Position numbers and translations under genes: made by a program. The notes beneath the pieces are model-generated. The model was not told where the DNA came from and searched no databases. It worked only from the letters and a program-made list of their open reading frames with translations. 64,000 nucleotides of DNA. Source: Heloderma charlesbogerti. Its lineage: Eukaryota > Chordata > Lepidosauria > Squamata > Helodermatidae. Within the stretch, counting starts at the first letter, position 1, and each line of letters starts with the position of its first letter. Shown here one piece after another: positions 10,188 through 21,554 of the stretch. The stretch covers positions 310,001 to 374,000 of the forward strand of contig JANEZZ010002363.1 of NCBI GenBank assembly GCA_026122225.1. Reading direction: 5' to 3'.

Positions 10188-10650
10188 TTGTGGATTGTTT
10201 ATTCCACCAAAGGAATAATCGGGGAGGACTATTCCTCATGGGTTAGAGACGTGACTGAAAGGTTGCCTGCACTCATAAAGCCCACTGACAGGTATCCCTT
10301 CCTTCTCATCCATGTGGGAACAAATGATACCGCCAAGCGGAGCTACGAAGAGATCACGTCAGACTTTGAAGCTTTGGGAAGGAAACTCAAGAACTTTGGG
10401 GCCCAGATAGTTTTCTCATCCATCCTTCCGGTAGTTAGAAGAGGGATAGAAAGGGAACAAAAAATACTCCAGGTGAATGACTGGCCATGAAGGTGGTACC
10501 GATGAGAGAGATTTGGATTCTGGGACCACGAGCTATACTTCCTAGAAGATGGGCTATAGGCAAGGGACGGGTTGCACCTCACAAAGGATGGGAAGAATGT
10601 ATTTGGCCACAGCTTGAAGAACTTCATCAGGAGGGCTTTAAATTGAATCC
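10188..10650 (+). pseudogene. CR1 ORF1 esterase (SGNH hydrolase) domain, broken
   Basis: The frame 10188-10490 carries the esterase core: LLIHVGTNDTAKRSYEEI, with the GxND block, then DFEALGRKLKNFGAQIVFSS and ILPVVRRG. After a frame change near 10486 the domain tail continues ([16 protein letters not shown], then LHQEGFKLN) to about 10650. The first SGNH block with the catalytic Ser is missing because of 5' truncation. In CR1 the esterase is part of ORF1, thought to act on lipids or membranes during retrotransposition. The tail is in the same frame as the following endonuclease, with no stop between them. Confidence 0.85.
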
Positions 10651-10789
10651 TACGGGGAAGGGAGATGTAAAGTTGGGGGTAACAATGGATGTAGGCTCAT
10701 GCACTGCAACAGAGAGAACAGCTCTAATAGCGCCCAATAATAGTCTTAAGACACATGTAGGAAGAAAGCCAGACTATGAAACACATGGT

Positions 10790-11389
10790 CTTCGATGTCT
10801 ATATACTAATGCCCAGAGTATGGGAAACAAACAGAACGAACTTGAACTCTTAATACAAGAGGGAAATTATGACTTGACAGGTATAACTGAGACTTGGTGG
10901 GATGAGTCTCATGACTGGAATACAGCAATTGAAGGATATAACTTGTTTAAAAAGAACAGGAGGAACAGAAAGAGAGGTAGGGTTGCACTGTATGTGAAAA
11001 ATACGTATCTCTGCACAGAAATACAGGAGGATGAGCTTGGTAGCCCCATCGAGAGCATCTGGATCAAAATAAATGCAGCAAAGAATAAAAGGAACCTGAT
11101 GGTCGGAGTCTACTACCGGCCACCCAATCAAGCAGAAGACGAGGATGTAACTTTTGAAAAGCAAATAGCCAATGTTTTAAGGAAGCATGATGTAGTATTA
11201 TTGGGGGACTTCAATTTCCTCGATATTTGTTGGGAGACAAATTCTGCAAAACATGGCCCCTCCAAGAAATTCCTGACTTGTGTGTCGGATAACTTCCTCC
11301 TACAGAAAGTAGAGGACGGAACCAGAGGCTCAACTATCCTTGATTTGATCCTAACCAACACAGATGTTGGTTATCCACACAGTGGATAA
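10790..11389 (+). pseudogene. CR1 ORF2 endonuclease (APE) domain
   Basis: APE-type endonuclease motifs in order: [32 protein letters not shown] with the catalytic Glu, [32 protein letters not shown] and TILDLILTN. The final Ser-Asp-His motif falls after a frame change near 11370 and reads SNH, so the Asp is replaced. The domain makes the first nick in target-primed reverse transcription. It is largely intact by residues but could not be translated as one protein. Confidence 0.9.
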
Positions 11390-13175
11390 AGTAGCAGTTA
11401 CAGGAACTCTGGGGGAAAGCAACCATGTTGTACTTCAATTCTTGGTTCTAAGGGAAGCAAAAACTGAGTGTAGTCAAACGCATACCCTGGATTTTAGAAA
11501 AGCTGATTTTAATACACTCAGAACAATGATCAGTAAGGTCCCATGGCAAGCGATGCTAATGAGAGAAGGAGTCCAAGATGGGTGGGAGCTTTTAAAAAAG
11601 GAAATTCTCAAGACACAGTTACAAACAATTCCAACAAGAAAAAAACATGGAAGACAACAGAAGAAGCCAATGTGGCTTCACAAAAAGCTTAGAGATGACC
11701 TGAAAACAAAAAAAGACACATATAAGAAGTGGAAAGAAGGCCAAGCAACAAAGGAAGAGTACAGGCAGGTAGCACAGAATTGCAGGGATGGCATCAGGAA
11801 GGCTAACGCTGAGAAAGAGCTGAGATTAGCGAGGGATGCTATTAAAAACAACAAAAAGGCTTTCTTCAGCTACGTGCATAGTAAAAGGCAGAGGAAAGAA
11901 ATGGATGTTCAGCTATTAAATAAGGATGGCAAAATGATAACAGATGACAAAGAAAAGGCAGAGGTGCTCAATTCCTACTTTGGCTCAGTCCTCTCCCAAA
12001 AGAGGGTCTATGACCCCCCTGGCAAAGGTGAAGTACAGGCTGAAGGGGCAGGAATGCAGCTTGAGATCGATAGGCATATGGTCAAGGAACACCTAATTAC
12101 TTTGAATGAGTTCAGATCTCCAGGGCCAGATGAACTGCATCCTAGAGTAATAAAGGAACTGGCAGAAGAACTCTCAGAACTGCTGTCTATTCTCTTTGAG
12201 AAATCATGGAGGACGGGTGAAGTGCCAGATGACTAGAGGAGGGCTAATGTTGTCCCTATCTTCAAAAAGGGTAAAAAGGAGGAACCTGGGAACTACAGAC
12301 CAGTCAGTCTGACATCAATCCCTGGGAAAATTCTGGAGCAGATGATAAAGCAATTCATCTGGAAGCACCTTGAAAACAATGCAGTGATTACTCCAAGACA
12401 ACATGGATTTGTCAAGAACAACTCCTGCCAGACGAATCTGATCTCATTTTTTGATCAAGTAACCTCCCTTGTGGATGGTGGGAATGCTGTGGACATAATA
12501 TACCTTGACTTCAGGAAAGCTTTTGACAAAGTGCCCCATGATATCCTGATGAGCAAACTAGCTCAAAGTGGGCTCGATGAAACAACGATCCGGTGGATCC
12601 ACAGTTGGCTACAGAATCGCACTCAAAGAGTGCTTATCAATGGGACCTTCTCAAACTGGGGAGAGGTAATGAGTGGGGTACCGCAGGGCTCAGTCCTGGG
12701 CCCAGTGCTCTTCAACATTTTTATTAATGACTTGGAGGAGGAGGTGCAGGGAATGCTGATCAAATTTGCAGATGACACAAAATTGGGAGGGATAGCTAAT
12801 ACTTTGGAAGACAGAAACAAAATTCAAAGTGATCTGGATAGACTGGAGCGCTGGGCAGAAAACAACAGAATGACATTTAATAGGGATAAATGCCAAGTTA
12901 TGCACCTAGGAAAAAGAAACCAAATACACACTTACAAGATGGGCGATATGTGGCTCAACAACACTACAAGCGAGAAGGATTTTGGAATTGTTGTTGATCA
13001 CAAGCTGAATATGAGCCAACAATGTGATGTGGCTGCAAAAAAGGCAAATGCTATTTTGGGCTGCATTAATAGAAGCATAGCTTCCAAATCCCGGGAAGTG
13101 CTAGTTCCCCTCTACTCAGCACTGGTTAGGCCTCATTTGGAGTACTGTGTCCAGTTCTGGGCACCACACTTTTAA
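11364..13175 (+). pseudogene. CR1 ORF2 reverse transcriptase
   Basis: One frame from 11364 to 13175, broken only by TAG at 12234-12236 where CR1 has Trp. After the stop it continues RRANVVPIFKKGKKEEPGNY. RT motifs present: PRQHGFVKNNSCQTNL, motif A YLDFRKAFDKVPHD with its Asp, motif B GVPQGSVLGPVLF, and motif C FADDTKLG with both Asp residues. The region ends at [14 protein letters not shown] just before a frame change. Apart from one stop the catalytic core is complete, which makes this the best-preserved enzyme in the window. Confidence 0.93.
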
Positions 13176-13180
13176 GAAGG

Positions 13181-13559
13181 ATGGACAAGGTGGAAAGGGT
13201 TCAGAGGAGGGCAACAAAGATGATCAGGGGACTGGAAACAAAGCCCTATGAAGAGAGACTGAAAGAACTGGGCATGTTTAGCCTTGAGAAGAGAAGACTG
13301 AGGGGAGATATGATAGCGCTCTTCAAGTACTTGAAAGGTTGTCACAGAGACAAAGGCCAGGATCTCGTCTCGATCATCCCAGAGTGCAGGACACGGAATA
13401 ATGGGTTCAAGTGACAGGAAGCCAGATTCTGGCTGAACATCAGGAAAAACTTCCTGACTGTTAGAGCAATACGACAATGGAACCAATTACCTAGGGAGGT
13501 AGTGGGCTCTCCCACTCTGGGGGCATTCAAGATGAGGCTGGACAGCCATCTGTCGGGGA
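13181..13559 (+). pseudogene. CR1 ORF2 C-terminal domain
   Basis: After the frame change the C-terminal region reads [20 protein letters not shown], then [17 protein letters not shown] and, past an in-frame TGA at 13412, IRKNFLTVRAIRQWNQLPRE to the end near 13559. This conserved block follows the RT in CR1 proteins. It matches the minus-strand copy at 29884-30078 almost residue for residue. Confidence 0.9.
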
Positions 13560-13650
13560 TGCTCTGACTTGGATTCCTGCAGTGAGCAGGGGGTTGGACT
13601 CGATGGTCTTGTAGGCCCCTTCCAACCCTACTATACTATGATTCTATGAA

Positions 13651-15603
13651 ATACATAATGAACTCTTCCCTAATCCACACATCCGTGCTAGGTTAAAAAG
13701 TTGTTTTCTTGTTCTTACCCTGGGTACTTTGTAAACGTCTGGGTCAAAACACAGTTTTCAATATCCAATCTCCTTGGTTGCTTCACCCACTAAAACATGT
13801 TTGTTTGTTTGTTTGTTTTGTTTTCAAGAAATAGCTACCAAGAAGGTTTTAACTCCACGCAGGTGGTTACAATTATGTAATTGGGTACTGGAGGCATCTG
13901 GGGAGCTTTCCCCCCCCCCTTTTTTTAAGTTTTTAAATTGTTTTAGTGAGTGAAGCAGCCCAGGTAATTCCTGGTTTTGTTGATCATATCTAAGGCAATC
14001 TGGGAGCCATTTTACCTGAAACATGGGATAAAGTGCTTTAAATAAGTGAATAAGAATTCTCCAAAATCTGGGCGGGGGGAAATTGGATGAGAAGAATTTT
14101 GAAAACATTCCTAGAAAATTATAAGTTGGAATCATGCTGTCTGCCTAAGTTTGTCTTCACTAATAGTGAACTTCGTTTGCCTACAAATTCAAATAAAGGT
14201 TAATAGTGATTAGTATAGCTACAGACTTCTTTTTGTGAGTAGTTGCCAGTAGCAGCATCAACATTATCATTTCCAAACAGTTTATTTTTTTCTCTTCTCA
14301 AAAGTGTACCTTCGTGAGGGATAGCATTATTTTTTTCTGCCTACCCTGTTTGCGGAGGGTCTCCACACAGGTCCATAGCAAAGGTCTGATAAAACTTTGT
14401 TTAGCCTTTGGAAATTCTCCTATTGAACTTTAGCTCCAGCCAGACCTTTGAATTTTTGCAATTCACTTTATTAGTAAAAGGACAGGTGATAACAATGACT
14501 AAAGATTAAGTAAGAGATGTTGAGTAATGTTTCACACACTTTCAAAAGAGCTCTGGCCATAACAGAGTGTTCTTCAAAAGAAAAAGGATTCAAAATAAAT
14601 TTTAGTGCATATTCTCTCGTTCTTAAAGTAATTACATTCAGCAATTTGTCTTTGCTAGCTGACAGGTAAAAGTGAGGGAACTCGGCCAACTTATTAGATT
14701 GTGATCAATGAACCTGAAGAACTACGCCAGTTATGCAATAGCCCCGGAAGATTTGTAGCTTATGACAAAGTGGATCACACCTTATGGCTTGGAAGGAGAA
14801 TGATAAAATGGTAACATTAACCTTGTTAAACAAACAGGCCTATAATATAAAATAAAGATAAGTGGGCTGTGTCATAAATGAGAGCTCACCTAAGCTTAGA
14901 GTCTTTAAGGGAGCGATCCTATGGTTGCTAGTCAGCGGCTAGATGGCCATAGCCTGTGCTTCGAGTCAGTTCCCAGAGAACTTCTTTCCCCCACTTCCGC
15001 GCTGCCTTGCAGGCAGTGCAGAAAAGCCCTGTGCCCCACGCTTGCAAGAGGAGCGCGGAGCAGTCGAAACGGGGTGTTCCAGGGGGTGTTCCAGGGTGGG
15101 GAGGGTGGAAATGCTAGTACGACACATCTGAAATTGGCTGTCTAGCCAAAAATGCAGGGCAGGAGAAACGCGGAGGGAACAATCCCCTCCATGCTTCTGC
15201 CTGCCTGCATTGGATAGGCGGTCGCCTCTGAGTTTGGAGGAGGCCGCCTATAGGACTGCTTCCTAAATATATAACAGTAGGCTAAATTTTAAGGGAGGGT
15301 TAAAGGTCTACATCCCTGGGTACTATAAAACTGAACTGGGTGGTTTATTGCTCCCATCTTCGTGGGACCCCATTGCTACCCTCCAACTCCCTAAAAATAG
15401 TGATGGTGGGCACCATCTTTACTACCCATGAGAATCCATGCTTACAGAACTTATACTCTGGGCCGGTTCACACAATCACTGCAGCCCACCATGGCTTAAA
15501 TAAGCCATGTGGGCTACAATGATCATGCAAACCAGGTCCATCTCTCCCTCCTTCTTACCCCACCCCACATTTTCCTTTCCTGTGCCAAGTGCAGGGCAGC
15601 ATA
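13651..15603. other. No gene recognised; (TTTG)n at 13799-13822
   Basis: Contains a short TTTG microsatellite directly after the CR1 region and otherwise only chance frames. The Arg/Cys-rich frames near 14921-15145 have no recognisable domain. Confidence 0.5.
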
Positions 15604-15954
15604 CATGGTCTCTATCCTTATTTTACCCGTTATCCTTATTTTACCTTTATTTATATTTATATTTATTTATATTTTATTTTATTTATTTTTACCTTTATCC
15701 TCATTTTACCCTTTATCCTTATTTTATTTCTATCATCTCTATTCTTATTTTATGTGCATGGTCTCTATCCTTATTTTATCATTTATCTTTATTTTACCTT
15801 TATTTATATTTTATTTTATTTATTTTTTACCTTTATCCTGATTTTACCCTGATTTTACCTTTATCCTTATTTTACCCTTTACCCTTATTTCATTTCTATC
15901 CTCTCCATCCTTATTTTATATACATGGTCTCTATCCTTATTTTACCCTTTATAC
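15604..15954 (+). repeat. AT-rich minisatellite, period about 150-165 bp
   Basis: The phrase catggtctctatccttattt recurs at about 15604, 15757 and 15924. Between the phrases are runs of pyrimidine-biased tttaccctttatccttattt units. The strand is strongly T/C-biased. Hydrophobic open frames across it (Ile/Leu/Phe/Tyr repeats) are by-products of the repeat, not proteins. Confidence 0.8.
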
Positions 15955-16108
15955 CAGCCTTCCTCAACCTGATGGTCCAAAACATCTGGAGGGCATAACT
16001 CCCAGCATTTCTGATTGTTGGCCATAGTGGCTGGGGCTGACAGGAGTTGAAGTTATGGCATATAGTATATGTTATAACAACTGGAGGGCAGCAGGTTGGG
16101 GAAGGCTG
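15955..16108. mobile_element. Short non-autonomous hAT element
   Basis: A 154-bp element with ends cagccttcctcaacctg and caggttggggaaggctg. The flanks ctttatac (15947-15954) and gtttacac (16109-16116) agree at 6 of 8 positions, as expected for a decayed hAT target duplication. No coding capacity. Confidence 0.85.
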
Positions 16109-16519
16109 GTTTACACCCTGGGAAGCAGCTTATGATGAAACACTGTAGCTGGACCAAAGCAACCCAGCCAATTTCATGACTGAGTGGGGATTTGAATCTG
16201 GGTCACCATAGCTCAACTCCCCCCCCACACACACACACACATTTTCACACCTTACCAAATCTAAGGATTGGATTGGAACTTTAATTCAGTTAACTCATCA
16301 GGTTTGGAAGTTTACTTGGAAGATTTATGTCAAACCTCCCCTCAGATAGGTCCATGGTTTAAATGTTAAATCAGTTTAACCATGATGGCTTTTCCAAGGA
16401 ACCTCAAGAATGGTAGTTTTATGAGCAACAAGCATTTCTTGCAATTTCTAGTGCCCCTATACTACCTGAACAACCATTTCCAAGGTTCTCTGTGGAAACA
16501 CCGTGATGGTAAACTGATT
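16109..16519. other. No gene recognised
   Basis: Includes a short poly-C and (AC)n run near 16219-16241. Confidence 0.4.
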
Positions 16520-16610
16520 TAAGCTGCAATCTTTTACACACACACTTGGGAGTAAGTCCCATTGAACTCAGTGTGACTTCCAAGTAGCTAAGCATAGGAT
16601 TGTACTGTTA
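16520..16610. repeat. Dispersed palindromic MITE-like repeat, best copy
   Basis: About 90 bp. Outer edges gctgcaatctttta and cataggattgtactg are roughly inverted. The inner parts gggagtaagtcccattgaa and ctcagtgtgacttcc also face each other. Other full or half copies occur at 1984, 4640, 7345, 20796 and 35225. No TSD is clear. Confidence 0.55.
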
Positions 16611-16712
16611 CAACCATCCTATATCCATAGTATAGGTGTGTACTCAAGTAGTGTCAGAATGGAATGTGAATATGTAATATAATGACAGCTAGGTATGCAT
16701 TAATTGATAGCG

Positions 16713-16833
16713 CAGCCTTCTGTGACGTGGCGCCCTCCAAATGAGTTGTACTACAACTCCCAGCATCCCCAGCCAGTATAGACATGGAACTGTCATCCAA
16801 AACATCTGGAGGGCCCCAGATCAAGGAAGGCTG
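16713..16833. mobile_element. Short non-autonomous hAT element
   Basis: Ends cagccttctgtgacgtgg and gatcaaggaaggctg are inverted, and the inside has caaatgagttgtactacaac and aacatctggagggcc, as in the copies at 15955 and 31440. The flanks tgatagcg and ggatcgag match only 5 of 8, so it is old. Confidence 0.65.
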
Positions 16834-18091
16834 GGATCGAGTGTTAGGCCTGGTTTCAAGTCCATGAAGCTCACATAATTACTTTGGCTTAGTCATTATC
16901 TCTCAGCCTAAAGAGAGTTGTGAAGATAAAATGGGATAATCCCCGTGTATGCTGTCCAGGGTTTCTTACCAGAAGAGCATGATAGAAATGTGCTAAGCAA
17001 GCAATGAAAAGCTAGTCTCAAAAGGCAAAGCAACTTGTGAACTAATCCTTTGCAAAAAAAAAACAAAAACCCAGAGAATTTCTGCAGCAACCCTAATGAA
17101 GAAGGTTCAACTGCATGTCTATTAATATTCAGTGCTATCTTTCATGTCTAAATTAAAAATTTCAAGTTGTTTATCAGGCTTCATCAACCGTTATGGAGCT
17201 TGTGTTCCATATTTATGTTAGACAGAAAGCATTTTTTGTTCTTTGCCAAACTCCTAATTTGTACCCTGACCCCAGATAATTCCAAACCAATGGAAAACAT
17301 TTTTATTTCGAAGCTTAATTGTCATGCAGGTGGAGATTTTTTGGAGGGTGTTACAACATGTGGGGAGGAGAGAGAGTTAACCCTTACCTCCTCAGCTATA
17401 GACCCCTTTGAAAATTGCTTTCTGGTTGTCAATTAAGCATAGGAAAAACTCTTTCCATTGGCACCAATGGACACCCAGGGTTCTGGGAAACAGATCTGGA
17501 GCCCTGGGGAATAAATTTTGGGCTGGAACCTCATGGGCCAGGCCTAAGAACACCCCTGTCTTGCAATAGACTTCAATAAAGACACTGGGTTGGGTTTCCT
17601 ATTCAGCAGTGCTCAGTAGTGGAAGCTCTCCACCATACCACCATACAACCTGTTGCTGAAAACAGCCCATAGCTATTAGCAGTGGCATCAAATGAAATTA
17701 AATGGTTTCCTTTAGTCTAGGCTGAGATTTCCAATAGGATGTTTTTCATGTTGACCTAGTAGTGCATGTGTGCACAGCCCATGGACTGATGCAGCCTTCA
17801 CCTGCTCTCCCTGTGACCCATGAAAACCTGGGGACCCACCCGCCATGCCCCATAGCCCAGCTGCTCAGACATCAGTGGGGCAGTGAGGAAAGACTGCTGC
17901 TCTGGAGTTGTTATGAGCAGTGCCAGAATGGCGATCTTGGAGGGGATTGCTTCAGGGTAGGATAGACTTTCACCTCCCCACCCTGGAACTGCCAAGATCA
18001 CTGTTTCCCTGGTGCTTATCACACCAAAAGTGATCTTAGAGGGGATTGCTGGGGGGTGGGGGGACTTAAAGCCTATCCTATCCCCCAGCTA
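16834..18091. other. No gene recognised; imperfect direct repeat
   Basis: gatcttggaggggattgctt (about 17934) and gatcttagaggggattgctg (about 18032) form an imperfect direct repeat about 98 bp apart. No other structure is recognised. Confidence 0.45.
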
Positions 18092-18317
18092 CAGTCAGGG
18101 CCAGAAATATTGGAGCAAGGATAACTGTTTTGGCAGTTGGCCTCTGAACACCACCACATTGAAATTGAAAGGAAAGGAAACACACCCAGATAGGAGCGAA
18201 GTCAGGACTTCCAGCTGTAATTCAAGGGGTTTGACAAAAGTGGGGCACTAATCATTCAGGAAGTACAGCCAGAGTCATACACACACACCCATCATTGGTG
18301 GCTCATAGGTAATGGAA
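18092..18317. repeat. Tc1 left terminal inverted repeat
   Basis: Matches the reverse complement of 20126-20352 with few differences, for example gagcgaagtcagg against gagcaaagtcagg. It begins directly after a TA dinucleotide. Confidence 0.9.
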
Positions 18318-18453
18318 CAAATGGCTGACAAGCAGCTGCATGGCCAAGTATGGCCTGTTTCCTGGGTACCCCATGGCCAATCAAGCAGATAAAAGGCCTG
18401 GAGGTGGTTCTGAGTGTTACATTTGCATTTGGTAGCTGTTCACTGGAACCCCC

Positions 18454-19491
18454 AAAAAGAGGCCCAAAGAGGTGTCCATGCGAGTGAAGGAGGCCATCAT
18501 TAGGCTGAGGAAACAACATAAACCCATCAGAGAGAGAGCAAAAACAGTGGGAGTGGCCAACACAACAGTTTGGAACATCCTGAAAAAGAAGGAATTAACT
18601 GGCAAGCTCAGCAACAGCAAAAGGCCTGGAAGACCACGGAAGACAACTAAAGTGGATGACCGCAGAATTCTGCTCATGGTGAAGAGGAACCCTTTCACAA
18701 CATCTAGCCAGGTCAAGAACGCTCCTGAGGAGGTAAGCATGTCATTGTCAACATCTACAGTCAAGAAACAGCTTTATGAATGTAAATACAGAGGCTTTAC
18801 AACAAGGTGCAAACCACTGGTAACGCTCAAGAACAGACAGGCCAGATTAGCCTTTGCCAGCAAACACCTAAAAAGGCCTGCCCAGTTCTGAAATAAGATT
18901 CTTTGGACTGATGAAACCAAGATTAACTTGTACCAGAATGATGGGAAGAGAAAAGTATAGCAGAGGAAAGGAACAGCCCCTGATCCAAAGCATACCACAT
19001 CATCTGTCAGACATGGTGGAGGCAGTGTTATGGCGTGGGCATGTATGGCTGCCAATGGAACTGGGTCACTGGTGTTTATTGATGACCTGACTGCTGATCA
19101 AAGCAGCAGGATGAATTCTGAAGTGTATAGGGCTATACTTTCTGCTCAGATTCAACCGAATGCTGCCAAACTGATAGGACGCCGCTTCATATTGCAGATG
19201 GATAATGACCCAAGACATATCGCAAAAGCTACCCAAGAGTTTCTCCAGGCAAAGAAGTGGGATGTTCTTCAATGGCCAAGTCAGTCACCTGATCTCCACC
19301 CAATAGAGCATGCTTTTCACTTACTGAAGACAAGACTGAAGGCAGAAAGACCCACAAACAAGCAGCAGCTGAAGGCAGCTGCAGTAAAGGCCTGGCAAAG
19401 CATCTCAAGGGAGGAAACTCAGCATTTGGTCATGTCCATGGGTTCCAGACTTCAGGCAGTCATTGACTGCAAAGGATGTTCATCCAGGTTT
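18454..19491 (+). pseudogene. Tc1 transposase (DD34E), two in-frame stops
   Basis: One frame holds the full transposase. The N-terminal DNA-binding part includes a basic PKKRPKE stretch, RERAKTVGVANTTVWNIL (helix-turn-helix) and KRPGRPRKT (a GRPR-type hook). The catalytic triad is complete: WTDETKINLY, QMDNDPRHIAKA and PDLHPIEHAFH, with the spacing expected for DD34E. Stops lie at 18889-18891 (TGA) and 18958-18960 (TAG), both just outside the first catalytic Asp motif. The normal end, VIDCKGCSSR then Tyr and stop, is split by copy 2, so the frame runs on into the insertion and ends at 19779. Confidence 0.92.
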
Positions 19492-20081
19492 AGGGTTGGC
19501 GGAGAATTTCTCCTCGAAACTTCGGGGGGCCGAACACGTTGGCGCTCAGCCCCCCGAAGTTTCGGGGAGAAATTCTCCACCCCCCCGCCCCCCCACCCCC
19601 ACCCCCTGGGACGGGACTTACCTTTCCTGAATGTCCCTCCCGGCGGCGGGTCCCGGCGGCGGTTCGCCGGGTCTTCGTCAGGGGTGGGGGCGGCAGCCGA
19701 TCTTTCGACTGGCTGCTGCCGCCGCCATTCCAATAAAAGTAAAAAAAAACGCCCCCGTGATAGGCTACGTGATGATTAACGTAGCCTATCACGGCTAGAT
19801 TTGCAAAGTCAGCCGTGATAGGCTACGTAAATCGTCACGTAGCCTATCACGGGGGCGTTTTTTTTTTTTTTACTTTTTATTTCGCGGCCGGGCGAGGTGC
19901 CTCCTCCCCGGTCTGAATTTCGGCCGGGCAAGGCGGGAAGCCTCCCCCCCAGCCTGAATTTCGGCCGGGCGAGGCGGGAAGCCTCCCCCCCCGGCCTGAA
20001 CTTCGGGGGGAGAGCAGCGAAGCGCCTCCCCCCCACCGCGAAAAGTTGCAAGACCAGGTAAGTGGCTTTCGTGCACCCGTA
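19492..20081 (+). mobile_element. Palindrome-rich hAT-like element, copy 2
   Basis: A 590-bp insertion in the Tc1 element. Flanks ccaggttt (19484-19491) and ccaggtat (20082-20089) agree at 7 of 8. It begins agggttggcgg and ends gcacccgta, worn versions of the family ends. The left end is a strong hairpin (arms about 19500-19530 and 19549-19579). Near the centre are two gtgataggctacgt-type palindromes (about 19757-19797 and 19811-19852). The right part has three G/C-rich tandem units with aagcctcccccc. Donor-like ggtaagt motifs lie near 19615-19621 (minus) and 20057-20063 (plus). Confidence 0.85.
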
Positions 20082-20125
20082 CCAGGTATTAAAGGCGATG
20101 CTTAAGTTTGAAATGATGTTGGTTT

Positions 20126-20352
20126 GTTCCATTACTTATGAGCCACCAATGATGGGGGTGTGTGCATGCCACTGGCTGTCCTTCCGGAATGGTTAGTGCC
20201 CCACTTTTGTCAAACCCCTTGAATTACAGCTGGAAGTCCTGACTTTGCTCCTATCTGGGTGTGTTTCCTTTCCTTTCAATTTCAATGTGGTGGTGTTCAG
20301 AGGCCAACTGCCAAAACAGTTATCCTTGCTCCAATATTTCTGGCCCTGACTA
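20126..20352. repeat. Tc1 right terminal inverted repeat
   Basis: Inverse of the left repeat, ending ctggccctgacta before TA. Confidence 0.9.
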
Positions 20353-21554
20353 TATCTCTTCCTAGAGTAGGGATTCAAGCCCAAGCATAAAGCAGCCTGT
20401 TTCCATTTAACATCTGAGGCACATTTTTGAAATACAAAGCACTGGTTTCTTTTTGGAGAAAGGCCAAAAGGTGTCAGAGAGGAAATAATGGGTCTTACAA
20501 ATGCAAACAAGTTGCATACTTGTGACCTGATTCTCTTCTGCCAGTTTTAAAACATGTAATAGAAAAATCTAAATTTACAGGATCACACCCTTAAAAAAAG
20601 ACTGCTGCCCTGTTCCTTTACATTACAGAGAACAAGCTGTTTATGTAGAGGGGCTAAAATGTAAGAATCGTTTATATTTTCTTATTTCTTTTCCCTCCAT
20701 TTGCTTGCAGATATCTTATTTCTCACCAGTAACTTTTGCAAATTATAACCAGCTTTTGTATTCTATTGATCACTACATTTATAGTGCATTTATAGTTTCA
20801 TGGGACTTACTGCCAAGGAAGTTAACCCAGGATTGCAGCCTTAGGGTTTCTTCTTACAGAGCTTTATCCTGCTATTGAGATTGGTCACTCATGGAAGTTT
20901 GCGGGTCATTTAGATGACACAGTCAACCTCCAGGGCGTCTCCCGCACTAAATGACCTTTATTCCATTTTTAAATAGATCAGAGGTAATGAGGTATCAAAT
21001 TATGCCGCTTGTGTTCTGCTTGAGTTCCCTCCATGAAGAAGGAAAAGCCGCAAGAAGAGGAGCTGGACCAATGAAACATATCGAAGACTCAGACAAGGGG
21101 GAGGAGGAGGGGGCAAAGGAAGCGCGTGTAAAGGGAGTCAGTTGTGACTCTGCATTTAAAACGTAAGCAGAAAGCCCTGTTTTGAATGCGGGATTTTAGG
21201 CTGGTGCAGACATGCTCTCAATCTCTCCTAGCGAAGTCTTACCTAAACAGATCTCATGTATCTTTAATTGTGGTGCAGAATGGGAAATTTTAGCAGTTGA
21301 AACATGTCATGTAGGGGTGGAAAAAGCGGCACCTCCTGCACTTCCACGACAACACTCCTTAAATCCTTATGCTGGCTTCCTGACCACTCGCGGATCTAGT
21401 ACAAGCTTCTTGTCCTTCCCTTCAAAGCCCTCATGGTCTTGCCCCCACTAATCTCTCTGCTCTGGTATCCCAACACATTCCTGCCCATAATCTTCACTCC
21501 TGCAGTCCCTTTTCTGTCTGAAGGTCTCCTGCTTCCTCCAAAGATTCCACCAGT
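20353..21554. other. No gene recognised; half MITE at 20796-20851
   Basis: catgggacttactgccaagg followed by ccaggattgcagccttaggg at 20796-20851 is one arm of the dispersed palindromic repeat. The remainder shows nothing supportable. Confidence 0.45.

Larger units (their letters stand above)
10150..13650 (+). mobile_element. CR1 LINE, 5'-truncated, nearly complete coding region
   Basis: About 3.5 kb of a CR1 element. In order it carries the ORF1 esterase (SGNH) domain, the APE-type endonuclease, the reverse transcriptase and the C-terminal domain, then the CR1 3' end with ggttggactcgatggtcttg, ccttccaaccctactatact and the terminal atgattctatga unit. The coding part is interrupted by three frame changes (near 10486, 11370 and 13170) and one in-frame stop (12234). 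A full CR1 is about 4.5 kb, so the 5' end is missing. A close relative lies at 29645-30108. Confidence 0.93.
18092..20352 (+). mobile_element. Tc1-like DNA transposon with long terminal repeats
   Basis: The element is bounded by TA (18090-18091 and 20353-20354). The ends are cagtcagggccagaaatatt and its inverse. The terminal inverted repeats are about 225 bp long (18092-18317 and 20126-20352), including attcaaggggtttgacaaaa and catcattggtggctcata, and look more than 90% alike by eye. Long repeats of this size are typical of the IR/DR group of Tc1 elements. Between them is a transposase gene with two stops and a 590-bp hAT-like insertion (copy 2) near its end. Confidence 0.93.

Noticed and set aside
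15507..15998. 163-codon hydrophobic frame that looks like a membrane protein
   Set aside because: It translates the T/C-rich minisatellite; all three frames are open there, which shows the effect of composition.
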